Positions 1 to 10,084 are shown, counted from the stretch's first letter. The stretch is 64,000 nucleotides of DNA from Candidula unifasciata (GCA_905116865.2 CAJHNH020006935.1:207390-271389); one strand, 5' to 3'. The notes: generated from the letters alone by a model not told the origin. Numbers and translations: made by a program.

Positions 1-60
1 GTAGTGGGAGCCTAGTTAGTCTTAGGGGTAGTGGTTGTTGTCAACACATAAACCAACATA

Positions 61-600
61 GACCCTAGATGGAAGCATCCCTTAACGGCTTTAATAGCTG
101 GGCCTACAGGCAGTGGGAAGACAGTATTTGTCACCATTTTTTAGAAAACTTGCAACACATGGTCGACCCCATACCAGAAGAAATTATCTGGTGTTACGGT
201 GAATGGCAAAAAATGTATGACAATATGAAAGGGATCCAGTTTAATGAAGGACTACCCAACATGGAACAATGGCAGGGTGACAGGCGTTGTTTAGTGGTTA
301 TAGACGATCTCATGTCAGAGACAGATGAGAGTAACTAAATTGTTCACTAAAGGTAGTCACCACCGTAATCTCAGCGTGTTGTACATAGTACAGAATCTCT
401 TTGGGGAAAATAAAGAACAGAGGACCATCAGTCTCAACTCCCATTATCTCGTAATTTTTAAAAAACCCCAGAGACGGATCACAAGTTACCAATCTGGCCA
501 AACAAATGTACCCAGGCCGCGTTTCCTATGTTCAAGAGAGTTTTAAGAAACTTTCAGTAAAAAAGAGGAAACAGATTATACAAAAAAGGCGGCTTTCTCA
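61..600 (+). pseudogene. Polinton/Maverick-type DNA packaging ATPase, broken
   Basis: Remnant of the FtsK/HerA-superfamily (A32-like) ATPase that packages DNA in Polintons and adintoviruses. Seen directly: a Walker A motif GPTGSGKT at 100-123, a hydrophobic Walker B strand ending in DD at 291-308, and downstream a conserved-looking SHHRNLSVLYIVQNLF block at about 352-400. These lie in three different frames. Frame breaks fall near the T-run at 137-143, near 330-340, and near the A-run at 460-466, so no full-length protein can be made. The C-terminal basic tail runs to about 600 and abuts integrase sequence. The window edge removes little, if any, of the N-terminus. Family assignment is from motif order, without a database search. 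Confidence 0.8.
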
Positions 601-618
601 GCGCTCTACTGACGTCCG

Positions 619-1448
619 ATTATAACCAGTGGACTCAACCAACAATTCCAAGCTGATATGAGATCTTTACGAAAAGACGACGGTATGGCGTACTTGGTTA
701 CGTGAATAGACGTGTTCAGTAAATATGCTTGGGCCATTCCCATAAAAACCAAAACTGGAAAAGCTTTAGTGGAGGCGTTCAGTAAAATATTTACCGAGCG
801 GCAGCCAATAAAACTGAAAAGTGACGGGTCAGAGTTCCTTAATCGGACGTTCTTAAAGTTTCTTAAAGACGAGGGCGTGCATTTTTTCACGACAGAAAAT
901 GATGTTAAAGCGGCGGTGGTGGAAATTTTTAACCGCACCTTAAAAGAGAAAATGTGGCGTTATTTCACCAAAACCAACAAGCACCGTTATATCGATGTGT
1001 TGTTCTTTTTGCGAAATTACAACCATTCCTATCACCGCAACATTCGTATGGCCCCCGTGGACGTTAAACGGCATAACCAAGAGCAAGTATGGCAGACACT
1101 GTATTCAAATGTCGACAGCCCTGGCATACCTGTGTTTAAAGAAGGTGAGCGTGTGAGACTCGCGCAAGCCAGGCAGACATTTAAGAAAGGTTATATGGCT
1201 TCCTGGACCGAAGAGTTGTTTACCGTCAGCCGCGTCAACAGAACCTCCCCAGGAAATTATGTGCTAAAAGACGATTCGGGTGAGGAACTCCGCGGGTCGG
1301 CGACAAAGAAATTTATCGGGTGGAAAAGATTTTACAAGAATGACGAGGTGCCCGAGGTGGTAAAGAATATTTAGTCAAGTGGTTTGGTTATCCGACCTCA
1401 TTCAACAGCTGGATAGCAGACCAACAACTAGAGCGGTACGAAAATTAG
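619..1448 (+). pseudogene. Polinton-type integrase (rve fold) with chromodomain-like end, broken
   Basis: Retroviral-like integrase of a Polinton/Maverick, which inserts the element into host DNA using a D,D,E triad. All three acidic residues can be placed: IDVFSKYAWA (Asp at 709-711), SDGSEFLN (about 820-843), and VVEIFNRTLKEKMW (Glu near 919-921). A long open stretch runs 712-1374. An in-frame TGA at 703-705 sits two codons before the first catalytic Asp. A frameshift near 1366-1370 separates the core from a C-terminal EYLVKWFGYP...FNSW block that resembles the chromodomain tail of Polinton integrases and ends at TAG 1446-1448. The N-terminal zinc-binding region is missing: the upstream packaging-ATPase tail runs nearly straight into the core. 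Non-functional as it stands. Confidence 0.85.
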
Positions 1449-1452
1449 TGTT

Positions 1453-1527
1453 ATGGAAGGCGTAGATGAAGTGGATGAAATTACTGTCTTTGCAACAGAA
1501 ACAGAAGCTGACGGTGAACGATCATGA
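1453..1527 (+). CDS. Tiny acidic ORF inside the Polinton remnant
   Basis: ATG-started 24-codon ORF just after the integrase end, rich in Glu and Asp. Nothing identifies it. Listed because Polintons pack small ORFs between core genes and it sits 4 bases after the integrase stop. It may be chance. Confidence 0.2.
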   Translation: MEGVDEVDEITVFATETEADGERS

Positions 1528-1572
1528 TTCGGTAAACTACGTCCGCGACCTGAGGTTGTTTTCATCTCTCAG

Positions 1573-1671
1573 ATGGTGATTATATACATTGTCATCAGTG
1601 TATCACTATTCAATCTGACGTACGGCTCGGCGAGTGAGGCAGAGGGAAAATTGTGGATCGTGCTTGTCTAG
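1573..1671 (+). CDS. Tiny hydrophobic ORF inside the Polinton remnant
   Basis: A 32-codon ORF beginning MVIIYIVISVSLFNLTYG, which would be a signal-anchor or short membrane segment followed by an acidic patch and a second hydrophobic end. It lies between integrase and the structural-type gene on the same strand. Small membrane proteins occur in Polintons, but homology is not shown here. Confidence 0.25.
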   Translation: MVIIYIVISVSLFNLTYGSASEAEGKLWIVLV

Positions 1672-1725
1672 TTGTTTGGGTTACCTATTACCGAATCCGA
1701 AAATAGAGACGGTCTCAAAGCAACC

Positions 1726-2065
1726 ATGAGTTTTTACGTGACGCTACCTAGCAACGCCTCACCAACAGTTTTTCCAAACAACAAACCAGGTCACTATTTT
1801 GTCAAACTACCACAGACCATCGAATTGAGTTCACAGTACGAAATCGGACTAGCAGAGATTGTTTCCCCACAGTTATTTTAAATATCCTGGAAGATGACAT
1901 TTGGGTCGAGTACACTCCGGCTGCAAATACCCGCAAACAAAAGACGAAAATGACATTGCCGGCCGGTGTCTATAAATCAGGTGAATCTAAGATTATAATT
2001 TGTCACCGACCTTGCAAAAAATATTTCTGCCTCCATCGATCCTGAGGAACCCTTATGTGTGAGTG
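1726..2065 (+). pseudogene. Polinton conserved virion-type protein, N-terminal part
   Basis: Starts at ATG 1726 with MSFYVTLPSNASPTVFPNN, followed by a KLPQTIEL...YEIGLAEI block. The pattern (F/Y)-x-TLPSN ... FP-x-N ... Y/F-x-V-x-LP ... L-x-G/S-x-x-E-x-GL-x-E-I is one I associate with a conserved, probably structural (minor capsid/penton-like) protein of Polintons and adintoviruses; I could not verify which capsid role it has. The first frame stops at 1879-1881. Related sequence continues in another frame (an LEDDIWVEYTP-type stretch, then MTLPAGVYKSGES) to about 2000, shifts again, and fades near 2065 where unrelated Mutator-like sequence begins. Truncated and frameshifted. Confidence 0.65.
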
Positions 2066-2079
2066 TACGTATGTCCTTG

Positions 2080-2640
2080 TGTTCATCTAATATACCTCGT
2101 CATACTTTTATCTCTTCTTTTCCAAACGTCACAAGACTTGCATTGCTTACATCTTGTCCCCGTGTCAAGTATTTTGTCTGTTTGACCAATATTGTGGCAA
2201 CTCCTATCACTGATGAGTGTCCTGGGGTCATCCAAGTCCCATCTGATGACACATCAATATGACGGATGTCATCCATCTGTCTTATTTTCTAAACATTCAG
2301 CTAAAGAAAATTCATTCATGGCTGCATTTCTCATAGATGTACTCTGTACCTCTGTTGCTGCAGCCTCTATTTTCTTATTAAGACTATATGTGCTTTTGCT
2401 GACAGGTGGTGGTAAATCCATAACTCAGCAAAATGTCTGCAATTCAGATATGTCGCAGCCAATAGTTCGCATTTCAAAAACAGCACGCTGATTTATACTA
2501 CTGACTGTCCTATTACCTACAATGATTTGTTCGCATGTAGGGAAAGCCTTTTGTCCAGAACATCATTATTGCAGTAAAATGCAGGTTTACTTCCTAAACC
2601 TTGCCTCTCAATTTCAACAAATCATGACACTTTCATGACA
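2080..2640 (-). pseudogene. Mutator-like transposase fragment (copy 1)
   Basis: Minus-strand reading, several frames. Seen: an IGCDISELQTFC segment followed by VMDLPPPVSKSTY, then KIEAAATEVQSTSMRNAA, then VSSDGTW and HSSVIGVATIL, then a C-x2-C-rich stretch. This order (RRIG..FC.VMNLPPPV..., SM+DAA, S-DGTW, R/G-H-S-S..G-V-V) matches the transposase family often labelled Mutator-like in invertebrate genomes, also represented at 18853-19662 and 24875-25396. The DGTW aspartate is the likely first catalytic residue (inference). In-frame stops and at least three frame changes show it is dead. It abuts the Polinton remnant on its left. Confidence 0.7.
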
Positions 2641-2670
2641 ACTTGGATTTAGCACCTGGTTTTTTTTGTG

Positions 2671-2689
2671 ACCCCCCCCCCCCCCCCCA
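2671..2689. repeat. Poly-C tract
   Basis: About 19 consecutive C residues following a T-run; length is likely unreliable. Confidence 0.9.
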
Positions 2690-2835
2690 TAAGAAAAGTC
2701 TTAAGAAATCTTACCAGTTTCTCCTGGTGCATCTAAAAAGATATCTCCAACCCCTTTATGCATGACTTGATCGTAAATGACTCACTGTTCAAGAGTTAGC
2801 TTAGAAAGATTTGACTGCACCATACAACAAAAGAT

Positions 2836-3080
2836 AACCCTCCATATTCTCTTATGTGAGTAACTGACACGACAGCGTGACCCTATATTCTCCTATGTGC
2901 GTAACTGACATGACAACTTGACCCCTATATCCTCTTTTGTGAGTAACTGACATGACAATGTGACCTCTAAATCCTCTGTGAGTAACTGACATAACAACTT
3001 GACCCCTATATCCTCTTTTGTGAGTAACTGACATGACAATGTGACCATTATATCCTCTTATGTGAGTAACTGACATGGCA
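2836..3080. repeat. Minisatellite, ~41 bp unit, about 6 copies
   Basis: The phrase gtgagtaactgacatgacaa recurs every ~41 bp with alternating flanks (acttgacccctatatcctc or atgtgacc...). The minus-strand ORF across it (MSVTHKRGY-type repeats) is a by-product of the repeat. Confidence 0.9.
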
Positions 3081-3177
3081 GGAATAAAGCATCATGTCAC
3101 TTTGGTCTACTCCACCCATATGTTTATTGTATTGTAAGACAATTCAAGATTTAGATCTCTCGGCTGGCTGTTGGTCA

Positions 3178-4035
3178 TTTTGCCGAACCCTTACTGTGAC
3201 TTCCACCTGCTCTGCTTTCTCTTTTGTTGACAACAGAAGTACAGGCTTCTTGTTCCCCTGTAAGCAGCTGTAATAATGACTCCTCTTCTGTAATAGACTG
3301 TCTCATTGGGAAGTTTACGCTTGATATTTTAATGGAGATGTCGCCGATTGCGTCGAACTGTGCCAGTAAGATAGGTACCCTCAGCAAATAAATCAGTGGC
3401 CAATTCCACACTTGAAAAAACATTATCAACAAAGACATGGTAACCTTTTTCAAGGTAATTGCCAGTTTTCTCTCATAGCTCTGAAACAGTCCTAAGCCAT
3501 CTTGCTCTTGATCTCTTCTACCCGTGTAGACAAAAAATCAGAAAACATAGGCAAGTCGTTGATTCACACATCCATAATTTTACACCCACTTATGGTGATT
3601 CTAGAATCTGACTTCTACGTTTAGTTCCTATTAGGCTTTTATCAACAGGCAGCTCTTGTTTTGGAGTATATCATCTAAAAACATGCTCTACCAGATGGGC
3701 TAATTTACCACAAGGGTCATATCCATCTGCTAAGGTTTCATTGTTGACAGTGTGAAAAACTTGTGAGTAGTAAATCAAACCTCCCTATTCATTACTCTTC
3801 CAAACCATGTTTTTGTGATTTGCCAGTGGTCCAATAAGACAATAGGGTAGGTTTTCTGTTCTACCGCCTTGTTAAATGCAATAATTGCCTTAATTTCGGA
3901 AATCGTTGTTGGCTTAGAGTTCTGAACAATAGATCTAAACAGATCTAAACTTACGGTGTCGAGGCGAAACACCATCTGGCCGATGATCGACTGTTCTGTT
4001 TTTGGCCAGACTGCCGACGGCCGATAATATGGCAC
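3178..4035 (-). pseudogene. piggyBac-type transposase pseudogene (copy 1)
   Basis: Minus strand, broken into several frames. From the N-terminal side: PTTISEIKAIIAFN followed by HWQITKTWFGRVMNR (the piggyBac start-of-fold helix and the W-x-T..FGRVM block), then DGYDPCGKLAHLVEHVF, then ELPVDKSLIG (DE-S-M-type region holding the first catalytic Asp), VGVKLWM, then GYHVFVDNVFSSVELATDL (second Asp, V-D-N). It ends within the linker after RGTRS..., before the third Asp. Multiple stops and shifts. An N-terminal leader may continue to about 4156. A second remnant lies at 17866-18450. Confidence 0.75.
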
Positions 4036-4201
4036 AGTCTGTGCTAAAACTTTGAAAAAAATTTGTATGTTCCAGAAATAAGGTTTTAATTATTTCATCA
4101 ATATTCTGTGATTCATAAATTTGTTTTTTGTTTTTAAAGTACACACAGAAATTCATTCATTGTCATCTTGAAGGTGGCATCTGTTGGTTCTTCATGTTCC
4201 T

Positions 4202-4227
4202 TTCCTCCGCCCCCCCCCCCCCCCCAC
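4202..4227. repeat. Poly-C tract
   Basis: C-run with one A interruption, immediately right of the piggyBac remnant. Confidence 0.85.
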
Positions 4228-4264
4228 CCCACGTGCTTTACTCTCTCAATATAGGCAGTATCTA

Positions 4265-5996
4265 CTGCTGCTTTATACTAAATGTGTCGCAGTAACACAC
4301 CTTGCAGTGCATTAGTGTTGTTGAGAATATTTTTAATCCTTTCCTTTGTCTCCAAATCTACATCTATAAAGAACTCTAGGTCAAGAACTGACAAACACTT
4401 GACTCCGTACGCACAGTCTGATAATTGTTTTTCATCTACATCTTTGTCTTGTCTAACTTTAGAAAGCCTTCTGCTGCTAAGCTTGTTGCTGCCTCACCTT
4501 AGACCCACAAAGAATTGCAAAACAGACCAAAAACCTTTGGAGCCATCATCAAATGACTGTAGCGAGTGCAAAGTTTTGTTTTGCACAGCCTTTACTTTAG
4601 AATCATAAATCCTATGGAGGCATTTGGGGTTCTCTGCCAAGCTCTATCCAACATTGCCATAATTCTTTCAGCCTCCATCGATGAACTGGGGCGGAAGATG
4701 TCGTTTCTATCGTTTTCCCCCAGATGGATCAGACAATGGTTTTAATTGCTGTTTCAAAGTTTTTACAAATGCAGATTCTAAATTGTGTGCTACTAAATTA
4801 GAATCTTTAGTAGGACCACAAAGCTTGGTTAACTCCTTCATTGTCAAACGCATCAGTTTCAGCATGGATTAAGTATTTAGGAGTCTCCTTCACTGTCACA
4901 AGATGACCAAGACATGTTCTCTTTTTCCTGGTTGAAAAGAATCATAAAGAAAATTTAAAAAAATAAATATATATATAAAATCAATTCTATAATACATGTC
5001 CTGCACTAGTATTCTGTAAAACAAGCACATCACATGAAAACACCAGGACAGAGGGAAAGATCGCTGCATCAAGACACCACAAATTAAAGCAAGAAACAGA
5101 AATTAACCACTCGGATCAGCCAGACATTCAGGAATTTTTGCGCATACAAAATTTCCTGCCTGCGTTTTACAAATTCTGTCAGTGGGACTCGATGCAGGTA
5201 TCTCACCGCTGCCATACTGAACATGACATTCAGGCGGTTCCGAACTTAGCGTTTGAAGATACTGAGATTGATGTTCTTCGTCTTTAAAAAGGCTGTGAAT
5301 GCAGCTGGATCCCCAAACCCATCCTCGTATCTTGAAAAAAAAACCCAGTCTTGTTATGAGCATGATTATGTGATTTACTGCAGGCATTAAAATGATAATT
5401 ATTTTTTACCACTGTCATGTCAACCTGCTAAATGCATGTTTGTTTAATAAATTGTCACAAACATGAAACACGATTTAAAATAGATGTAACTGTAATGCAC
5501 ACATGAGACATTCTGTACAGGACCACTGACTAAAAATTACCTCAGTTTGGATACCCGTTTGACCATCTTGGTCTGTCATGCTATCCAGCTTACGCAGAGC
5601 ATCACAGGCAGATCTGGACAAAGTCCTCCAATGGGTGCACCATACATTTCAAGGTCGGCCACGTCTCCGTCCCCAAAGACAATCTGTGGTTTGTGCAGCA
5701 GTTCCTATCACTCAGTGCTTAGTAGTTTGCGTGTTACTTCTGCCAGGAAAGCCAGTTACTGGTAACTGGAAGGCGGCACCATAGATTTTGCAGACATCAG
5801 ATAAGGCCTCCGTGACATGCTGGTACAGCTTTGCTGATGAACCTGAAATAGGTCTAATATTAAGAGTGAATGACTGCCTAACAAGTATTTTGAGAGACAC
5901 GTGCACTTCGTTATAATGAATACCTGCCTTTGTTGTGGAATCCCAGGCTAATGTGACAAGATTGCACTCGTGCAGCATCTGGCCAGAAGACAACAA
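4265..5996 (-). pseudogene. Multi-copy invertebrate family of unknown function, intron-containing copy
   Basis: I recognise the pattern as a large uncharacterised family in invertebrate genomes, possibly transposon-borne, but cannot name it. From 5996 leftward on the minus strand: WDSTTKAGIHYNEVHVS (a D-x-TTK-x-G block) and LYQHVTEALSDV; a LKCMVHPLE block near 5640; VSKLR up to 5541; a GT...AG intron 5331-5540 with a T-rich acceptor; then YEDGFGDPAAFTAFLKTKNI, NRLNVMFSMAAVRYLH (GNR-F-N-x-F-type block) to about 5130. Fainter sequence follows to 4265 (MKELTKLCGP near 4830, LETKERIKNILNNTNAL near 4310). At least one in-frame TGA and several shifts. Between 4900 and 5100 the sequence is AT-rich and unreadable, perhaps a second intron. 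Function unknown. Confidence 0.6.
5331..5540 (-). other. Probable spliceosomal intron (210 bp)
   Basis: Minus-strand donor ctgag|gtaattttt at 5540 and acceptor ttttttcaag|atacgag at 5331. Removing it joins VSKL(R) to YEDGFGDPAAF. The intronless paralogue at 7440-7555 reads ISKLCYKNVSGYSGAY straight across the same point, which supports the boundaries. Confidence 0.75.
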
Positions 5997-5999
5997 GAA

Positions 6000-6740
6000 A
6001 TATTTCTAACACTAACATTGCACATTAAACAGTCATAAACACACTGCCTAAATTTTTGATCATACTTCCCTGCCTCTTTTGTTGCAACAATGTTGTCGCT
6101 GTCTTAGATATGTTTTGTGTGCCATTGTGCACTCATCCCAAACAAGATTCTGCATGCTTAACTGCTATGTTTTCACAGTATTTGATTTTTTTCTCTTGCA
6201 GTGTGGTTTTGACTTTGTGTAATTCACTGGTTCTTTGGATTTCACAAAACCTTTCTACACACACAAATAATTTAGTAGGCATTTTAGAAACAGTTTAATT
6301 AATCATAACAAAAAGCATCGGTCACAATATGTGTTTGTGCGGTAATAAGGTTATTATTTATTGTTATAAATAACTTTCATAAATTTCATACAAACAAAGC
6401 ATAATAATAAAATTAAGAAATTATAAATACTAAACTTTTTAAAATAATTAAACAATGCACACACAAAGCTGTGCCAAATGAAGGTGTTGGATGTCATTTG
6501 TATTACTCAACATACAAATGCTAAATTTGTTCCTATTGTTTTTGTTTGATATAACATAATCAGTTTAACAAAATGTCAAATCTCAAGTGGCGAAGTCTGC
6601 AAGAAACTATTTTACCGTCAAGGTGAAGGAAGTACTTGTTCCTTGTGCTCCTTTCAAGAATAAAGTTCAATTTCTGTGTTAGGAGGAATTTTCTTTCTGT
6701 CCACATTTATCATCTCTATGTATACTCAGTCCTTTTCTCC
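6000..6740. other. AT-rich stretch, no gene recognised
   Basis: Very AT-rich, especially 6290-6450. Only short ORFs; nothing identifiable. It separates the two paralogous copies described on either side. Confidence 0.6.
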
Positions 6741-6744
6741 AACA

Positions 6745-7655
6745 TTTCAGATGTTGCAGTAACACACCTAACAGGGCATTAGTGTTACTAAAAAAATTCA
6801 ACATATCCTCCTCAGCTACCTTTTTAAAACAAATCCAACTCAAGTATTGAAAACACTGACCCTGATTTTTAAAATTCTGCTGTCAGACGTTTTTCATAAG
6901 TATCTCTTAAGTCCCTTGTCCAACTTCTTGAAATGTTGCTGACATTTCTTCTGCATCTCAGACTGGTGCTGCCTCACCCTAGCTCCTCGACGAACTGCAA
7001 AGTTTATCAGGTACTTCTGGAAGTCGTCATTAAATGACTAACCAGTGCACAGCCTTCACCTTTGCGTCAGTGAACCTGATTGTGGAATTGGGAGCTCTTT
7101 ACATCACTGAATCCACCCTGACTTACTCAAATCCCTACCAAAAGCATCACGTTCAGTTTCTGGGAGGTATTCTGGTTTCGCTTCCACTATCTTCAGGCTT
7201 TTCAGACAAGCCTTCACCAAACTTACTGCATCCAAATGTTTAATTCCACTGTTGTCTGTATAGAACATCTGCATCCATGACCCTGTCACAAAACGTGAAT
7301 ATAATCTGGCACCTGCAAGTGAGGCAGGACCCTCTTGTCTGTCAAGTATTTATTTATATTAACACAAAGTATTTTTGGCCGTTTTTGCTCAACTATGTTA
7401 GTATATCTCTATGCAAATAAATGAGTGCTGCCATCTTGAGCATGCTGGGATTGATATTCTTGTTCTGCAAAAAGGCAATGTATGCACCAGAATAACCAGA
7501 CACATTCTTGTAACACAGTTTGGATATCTGGTGAATCAGTGTTGCAACACATCCCAAGGCTTGATCTTTCAAGCCTGTGCACAATACACTTAAATGTGAC
7601 TGCCTCGCTTGGAATCGTAGACACAATGATATTTTCACGTTTGTAGACATCTTTG
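6745..7655 (-). pseudogene. Same unknown family, intronless paralogous copy
   Basis: Minus strand. Order matches the 4265-5996 copy: SEAVTFKCIVHRLE (7580-7620), ISKLCYKNVSGYSGAYIAFLQNKNI with no intron (7440-7550), a LIYLHRDI remnant, then ...RFVTGSWMQMFYTDNSGIKHLD (about 7230-7310) and an open 61-residue stretch to 7104, then a basic RRGARVRQHQ tail near 6970. Nucleotide similarity to copy 1 is visible at the far end: agtaacacacct near 6762 and agtaacacacctt near 4292, each followed by a near-identical gcattagtgtt. Frameshifts and stops are present. The perfect join at the intron point suggests a processed (reverse-transcribed) origin, or intron loss. Confidence 0.6.
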
Positions 7656-7955
7656 TTCTTGTTCGCAAGAGAATTTCAGCTGATGAGGCAAGCATTGATC
7701 TCATCAGCTGGTGTTGATCGAGGAATGACAGGTAGTGTCTGCCTGAAATCTCCTTCGAGCAGTAATAATGCGTTCCCAAATGGTCTGTCCCCCACGCAGA
7801 TCTTGAAATGACCGATCAAGGACCTCTAGAAATTTTTCTACCTTATTGTTCGCAAGAGAATTTCAGCTGATGGATCGTGATGCAGCAGGACACGCATATT
7901 TAATGTCGTCTACATGTCTTCACAAAGTAGAGCGATGAGGCAAGCATTGTAGTTG
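7656..7955 (-). pseudogene. PIF1/Helitron-type helicase fragment, rearranged
   Basis: Minus strand 7810-7665 reads LDRSFQDLRGG, then NALLLLEGDFRQTLPVIPR and PADEINACL. This is the Walker B/motif II to III region (GDF/GDxRQTLPVIPR) of PIF1-family helicases, as found in Helitrons and as ATP-dependent DNA helicase PIF1-like genes in invertebrates. The segment that normally follows (CL...LCEDM ... NMRVLLHHDPSAE) lies upstream instead, at 7945-7860. The block is bracketed by a direct repeat gttcgcaagagaatttcagc at about 7658 and 7849, so an internal tandem duplication has permuted it. No Walker A region or Rep domain seen. Confidence 0.75.
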
Positions 7956-7959
7956 ACTA

Positions 7960-8690
7960 TAGAATCACATATTGTCAACCTATTGAAAAACATCGCGTTT
8001 CAGCTTCACATCGAACAACCAGAAAACAATACCATTACAATTTTTTCAGTTAAGAGTTCATAATTGGCAAAGAACGAACCTTTCCGTACACTGCAACAAG
8101 TATTACAGTTGCGACCAAGAGAATCTACCCGAACATTCTAGCCTTGACACAGATGACATCCAGCTGTTGCAAGACAGTCTGTGTTCCATATTAATCTGTG
8201 CTTAGCAAGCCATTGCAGCGGCTGTAGCTTATTATTCAATAATCAGCAGGTGTGATATCTAGTGACCAGTCAATCGACTGGTAGAACATTATTGCTGATC
8301 TGTGTCGGAGCCAATGGTCTGCCTGCCACAGTAATATATCACTGGTCAGTGCACAAATTATCAAGCAAATATTCCCACGTATTTTGCAATTTTTGCAGAT
8401 AAGCAACTGTTAACTTGAAGGTATCTCTATATATCTAGAGAGGGGGGGGGGGGGGGGGGGGAAACTAATTATATATATATTTAAGTAATGAGACTAATTC
8501 CATAAAAATTTGTTGACGTCACTAAAGTGCAGAAGTTATGAGGAAATGAAATGTGTCCTTGGGTAAGATTAGCCAGCACCCTTCCGTTTCTTTTAAAAAA
8601 AAACCCCCCAGAAAGTTGGTGGTTCGCTTGTGAGGAAACATTGTAACCACAGTGAGTTCGAACACATAAAATTAACAATATACAACTCAA
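7960..8690. other. No gene recognised; contains a poly-G tract
   Basis: Anonymous sequence. A G-run of about 19 bases lies at 8443-8461 next to short (TA)n. No coding signal on either strand. Confidence 0.6.
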
Positions 8691-9234
8691 TTATAGCCCC
8701 GAAGTTTTTTTCTCTTGTTGACTCTCCTCATATTGGAGAACACAGCGTTGTATCCGGGAAAAAGCGACATCCTCTAATTCCCCGTGTAAGTCGTTTTCAA
8801 TCATCTTGTGGAGGTGTGCTTTCATATACACTTCGCGGTTCTCATTCATACAATCGTGGCTGGATTGGCCGGGATATTTTTGAACACAACCCTCACAAAA
8901 GGACCCATCTATATAAATACCGTCTGCCAAATCTTTTAATGGTTCTCTTAATGTTTGGTGTGTGCACCTATTGACCACCATAGAACTCGCGGATAAACCG
9001 CTCTATTCTTGTGCGTGTGATGTCTACGAGTTCTGCATGTAGAACATGCTCCTTTGCTACACTGGATACATTTTCTTGTACAATTTCATCAAACTTATCT
9101 GTTAAACAGATATGAGGGTCATTGTCTGTGCAGTCCAGAAAGTGTTCATGATGCAGCTTTTTGAGTTGGGTCCAGATTTTCTTAATTATTGTTTTAGCCA
9201 TACCTGGAAACAAGAAAAATATAGCGTCACACAC
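8691..9234 (-). pseudogene. Two-domain zinc-knuckle-like family, copy K1
   Basis: Two overlapping minus-strand ORFs (9234-8968, 8981-8691) in different frames encode two related domains. Domain 1: IIKKIWTQLKKL, a reduced DCTDNDPHICLTDKFDEIV, then HAELVDITRTRIERFIREF. Domain 2: a full C-x2-C-x9-H-x-C (CEGCVQKYPGQSSHDC) followed by LHGELEDVAFSRIQRCVLQY. The shared order is a short amphipathic helix, a Cys/His knuckle, an acidic helix, and E-L-x-x-(I/V)-x-x-(T/S)-RIQR. A one-base shift near 8970 separates the domains, so one two-domain protein is the likely ancestor. I do not recognise the family; zinc binding is inferred from the Cys/His spacing. Confidence 0.6.
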
Positions 9235-9332
9235 AAATATTTATAAAAGACAAGTAAGGAACTCCGACTCACAGCCAAAGTAATATTTATTTAGTAAGCC
9301 TTTTATTTCTGCCAATGTTCATTGTGATACCA

Positions 9333-9846
9333 CTACAATAGAGGATGTGTTGACACCTGTGGATTGCTTCTACTGTGTGTGCTTATTGTATGCCAGTTGT
9401 CTGTGTGTATTTTTTTCACATCACTAGGTAGACGTTCTAATGTCACCTGTTCCTCTACATGTTCATTTTCATCAATATTAAAACCCTCATTAAAGGGTAA
9501 GTCCAGTTCTTCAAATGACTGATTAAATTCAGCCACATCAAAGGTGGCCACTTCTTCATTCAAGGCAGCCTCTTCACTAAAGGGCTGGTCTAGTTCAGCC
9601 ACATCAAAATCTAACTCTTCGTTAAAAGGCTGGTCTAATTCACCTACATCAAATGTTGGGTCCTGTACGTTGTGGATCAGTTGTCGTGCGCTTGTGTGCA
9701 TTATCAGCATACTCCTTTGCAACATGTCGCTGCAAATTATAAAGGCGGGTGAACTGTTTGTTGAACATAATCATGTACATCTTTACAGTCTTTTGCATCG
9801 GGTCTTGGTCACAAATCAGACAGGGAAATGTCTGTGGTGTAGCCAT
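9333..9846 (-). pseudogene. C2H2-finger protein with acidic tandem repeats
   Basis: Minus strand from ATG 9846. The N-terminus has FPCLIC, then KQFTRLYNLQRH: the two halves of a C2H2 finger, with an over-long 27-residue gap between the last Cys and the first His instead of 12. Reading shifts frame around 9650-9720 into a strongly acidic stretch with about four copies of a 13-residue motif, FDVAELDQPFNEE and variants (9660-9480), ending at 9333. A DNA-binding finger joined to acidic, Phe/Leu-containing repeats resembles the layout of transcription activators (inference). It lies just upstream of knuckle copy K1 on the same strand, so the two may have been co-transcribed or carried together. 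Frameshifted; probably inactive. Confidence 0.55.
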
Positions 9847-10084
9847 GATATATCTGAGGAATGTATGAGAAAAAGAAAGAACGAATCAGAATAACGTTGA
9901 GCAAAAATATACACAGAACGACAAAATATGAAATTGTAGTACCTTTTTCACAATGTAGAAAAAAACTGCCCCGGCTGTTCAGAAAGAGTTGCGCCAAGTT
10001 TTAACATTTGGATTTGTTTTTTTTTATTTAAATCAGTCATGTCAAGTTTTACGGACCAATGTTATTTCGGTTTTTGCACAGTGC

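Noticed and set aside
1..2075. A functional virus-like element
   Set aside because: ATPase, integrase and structural-type genes all carry frameshifts or stops and polymerase is not in the window.
2852..3076. Minus-strand ORF of SVTHKRGY repeats as a gene
   Set aside because: Lies entirely within the ~41-bp minisatellite and has no non-repeat domain.
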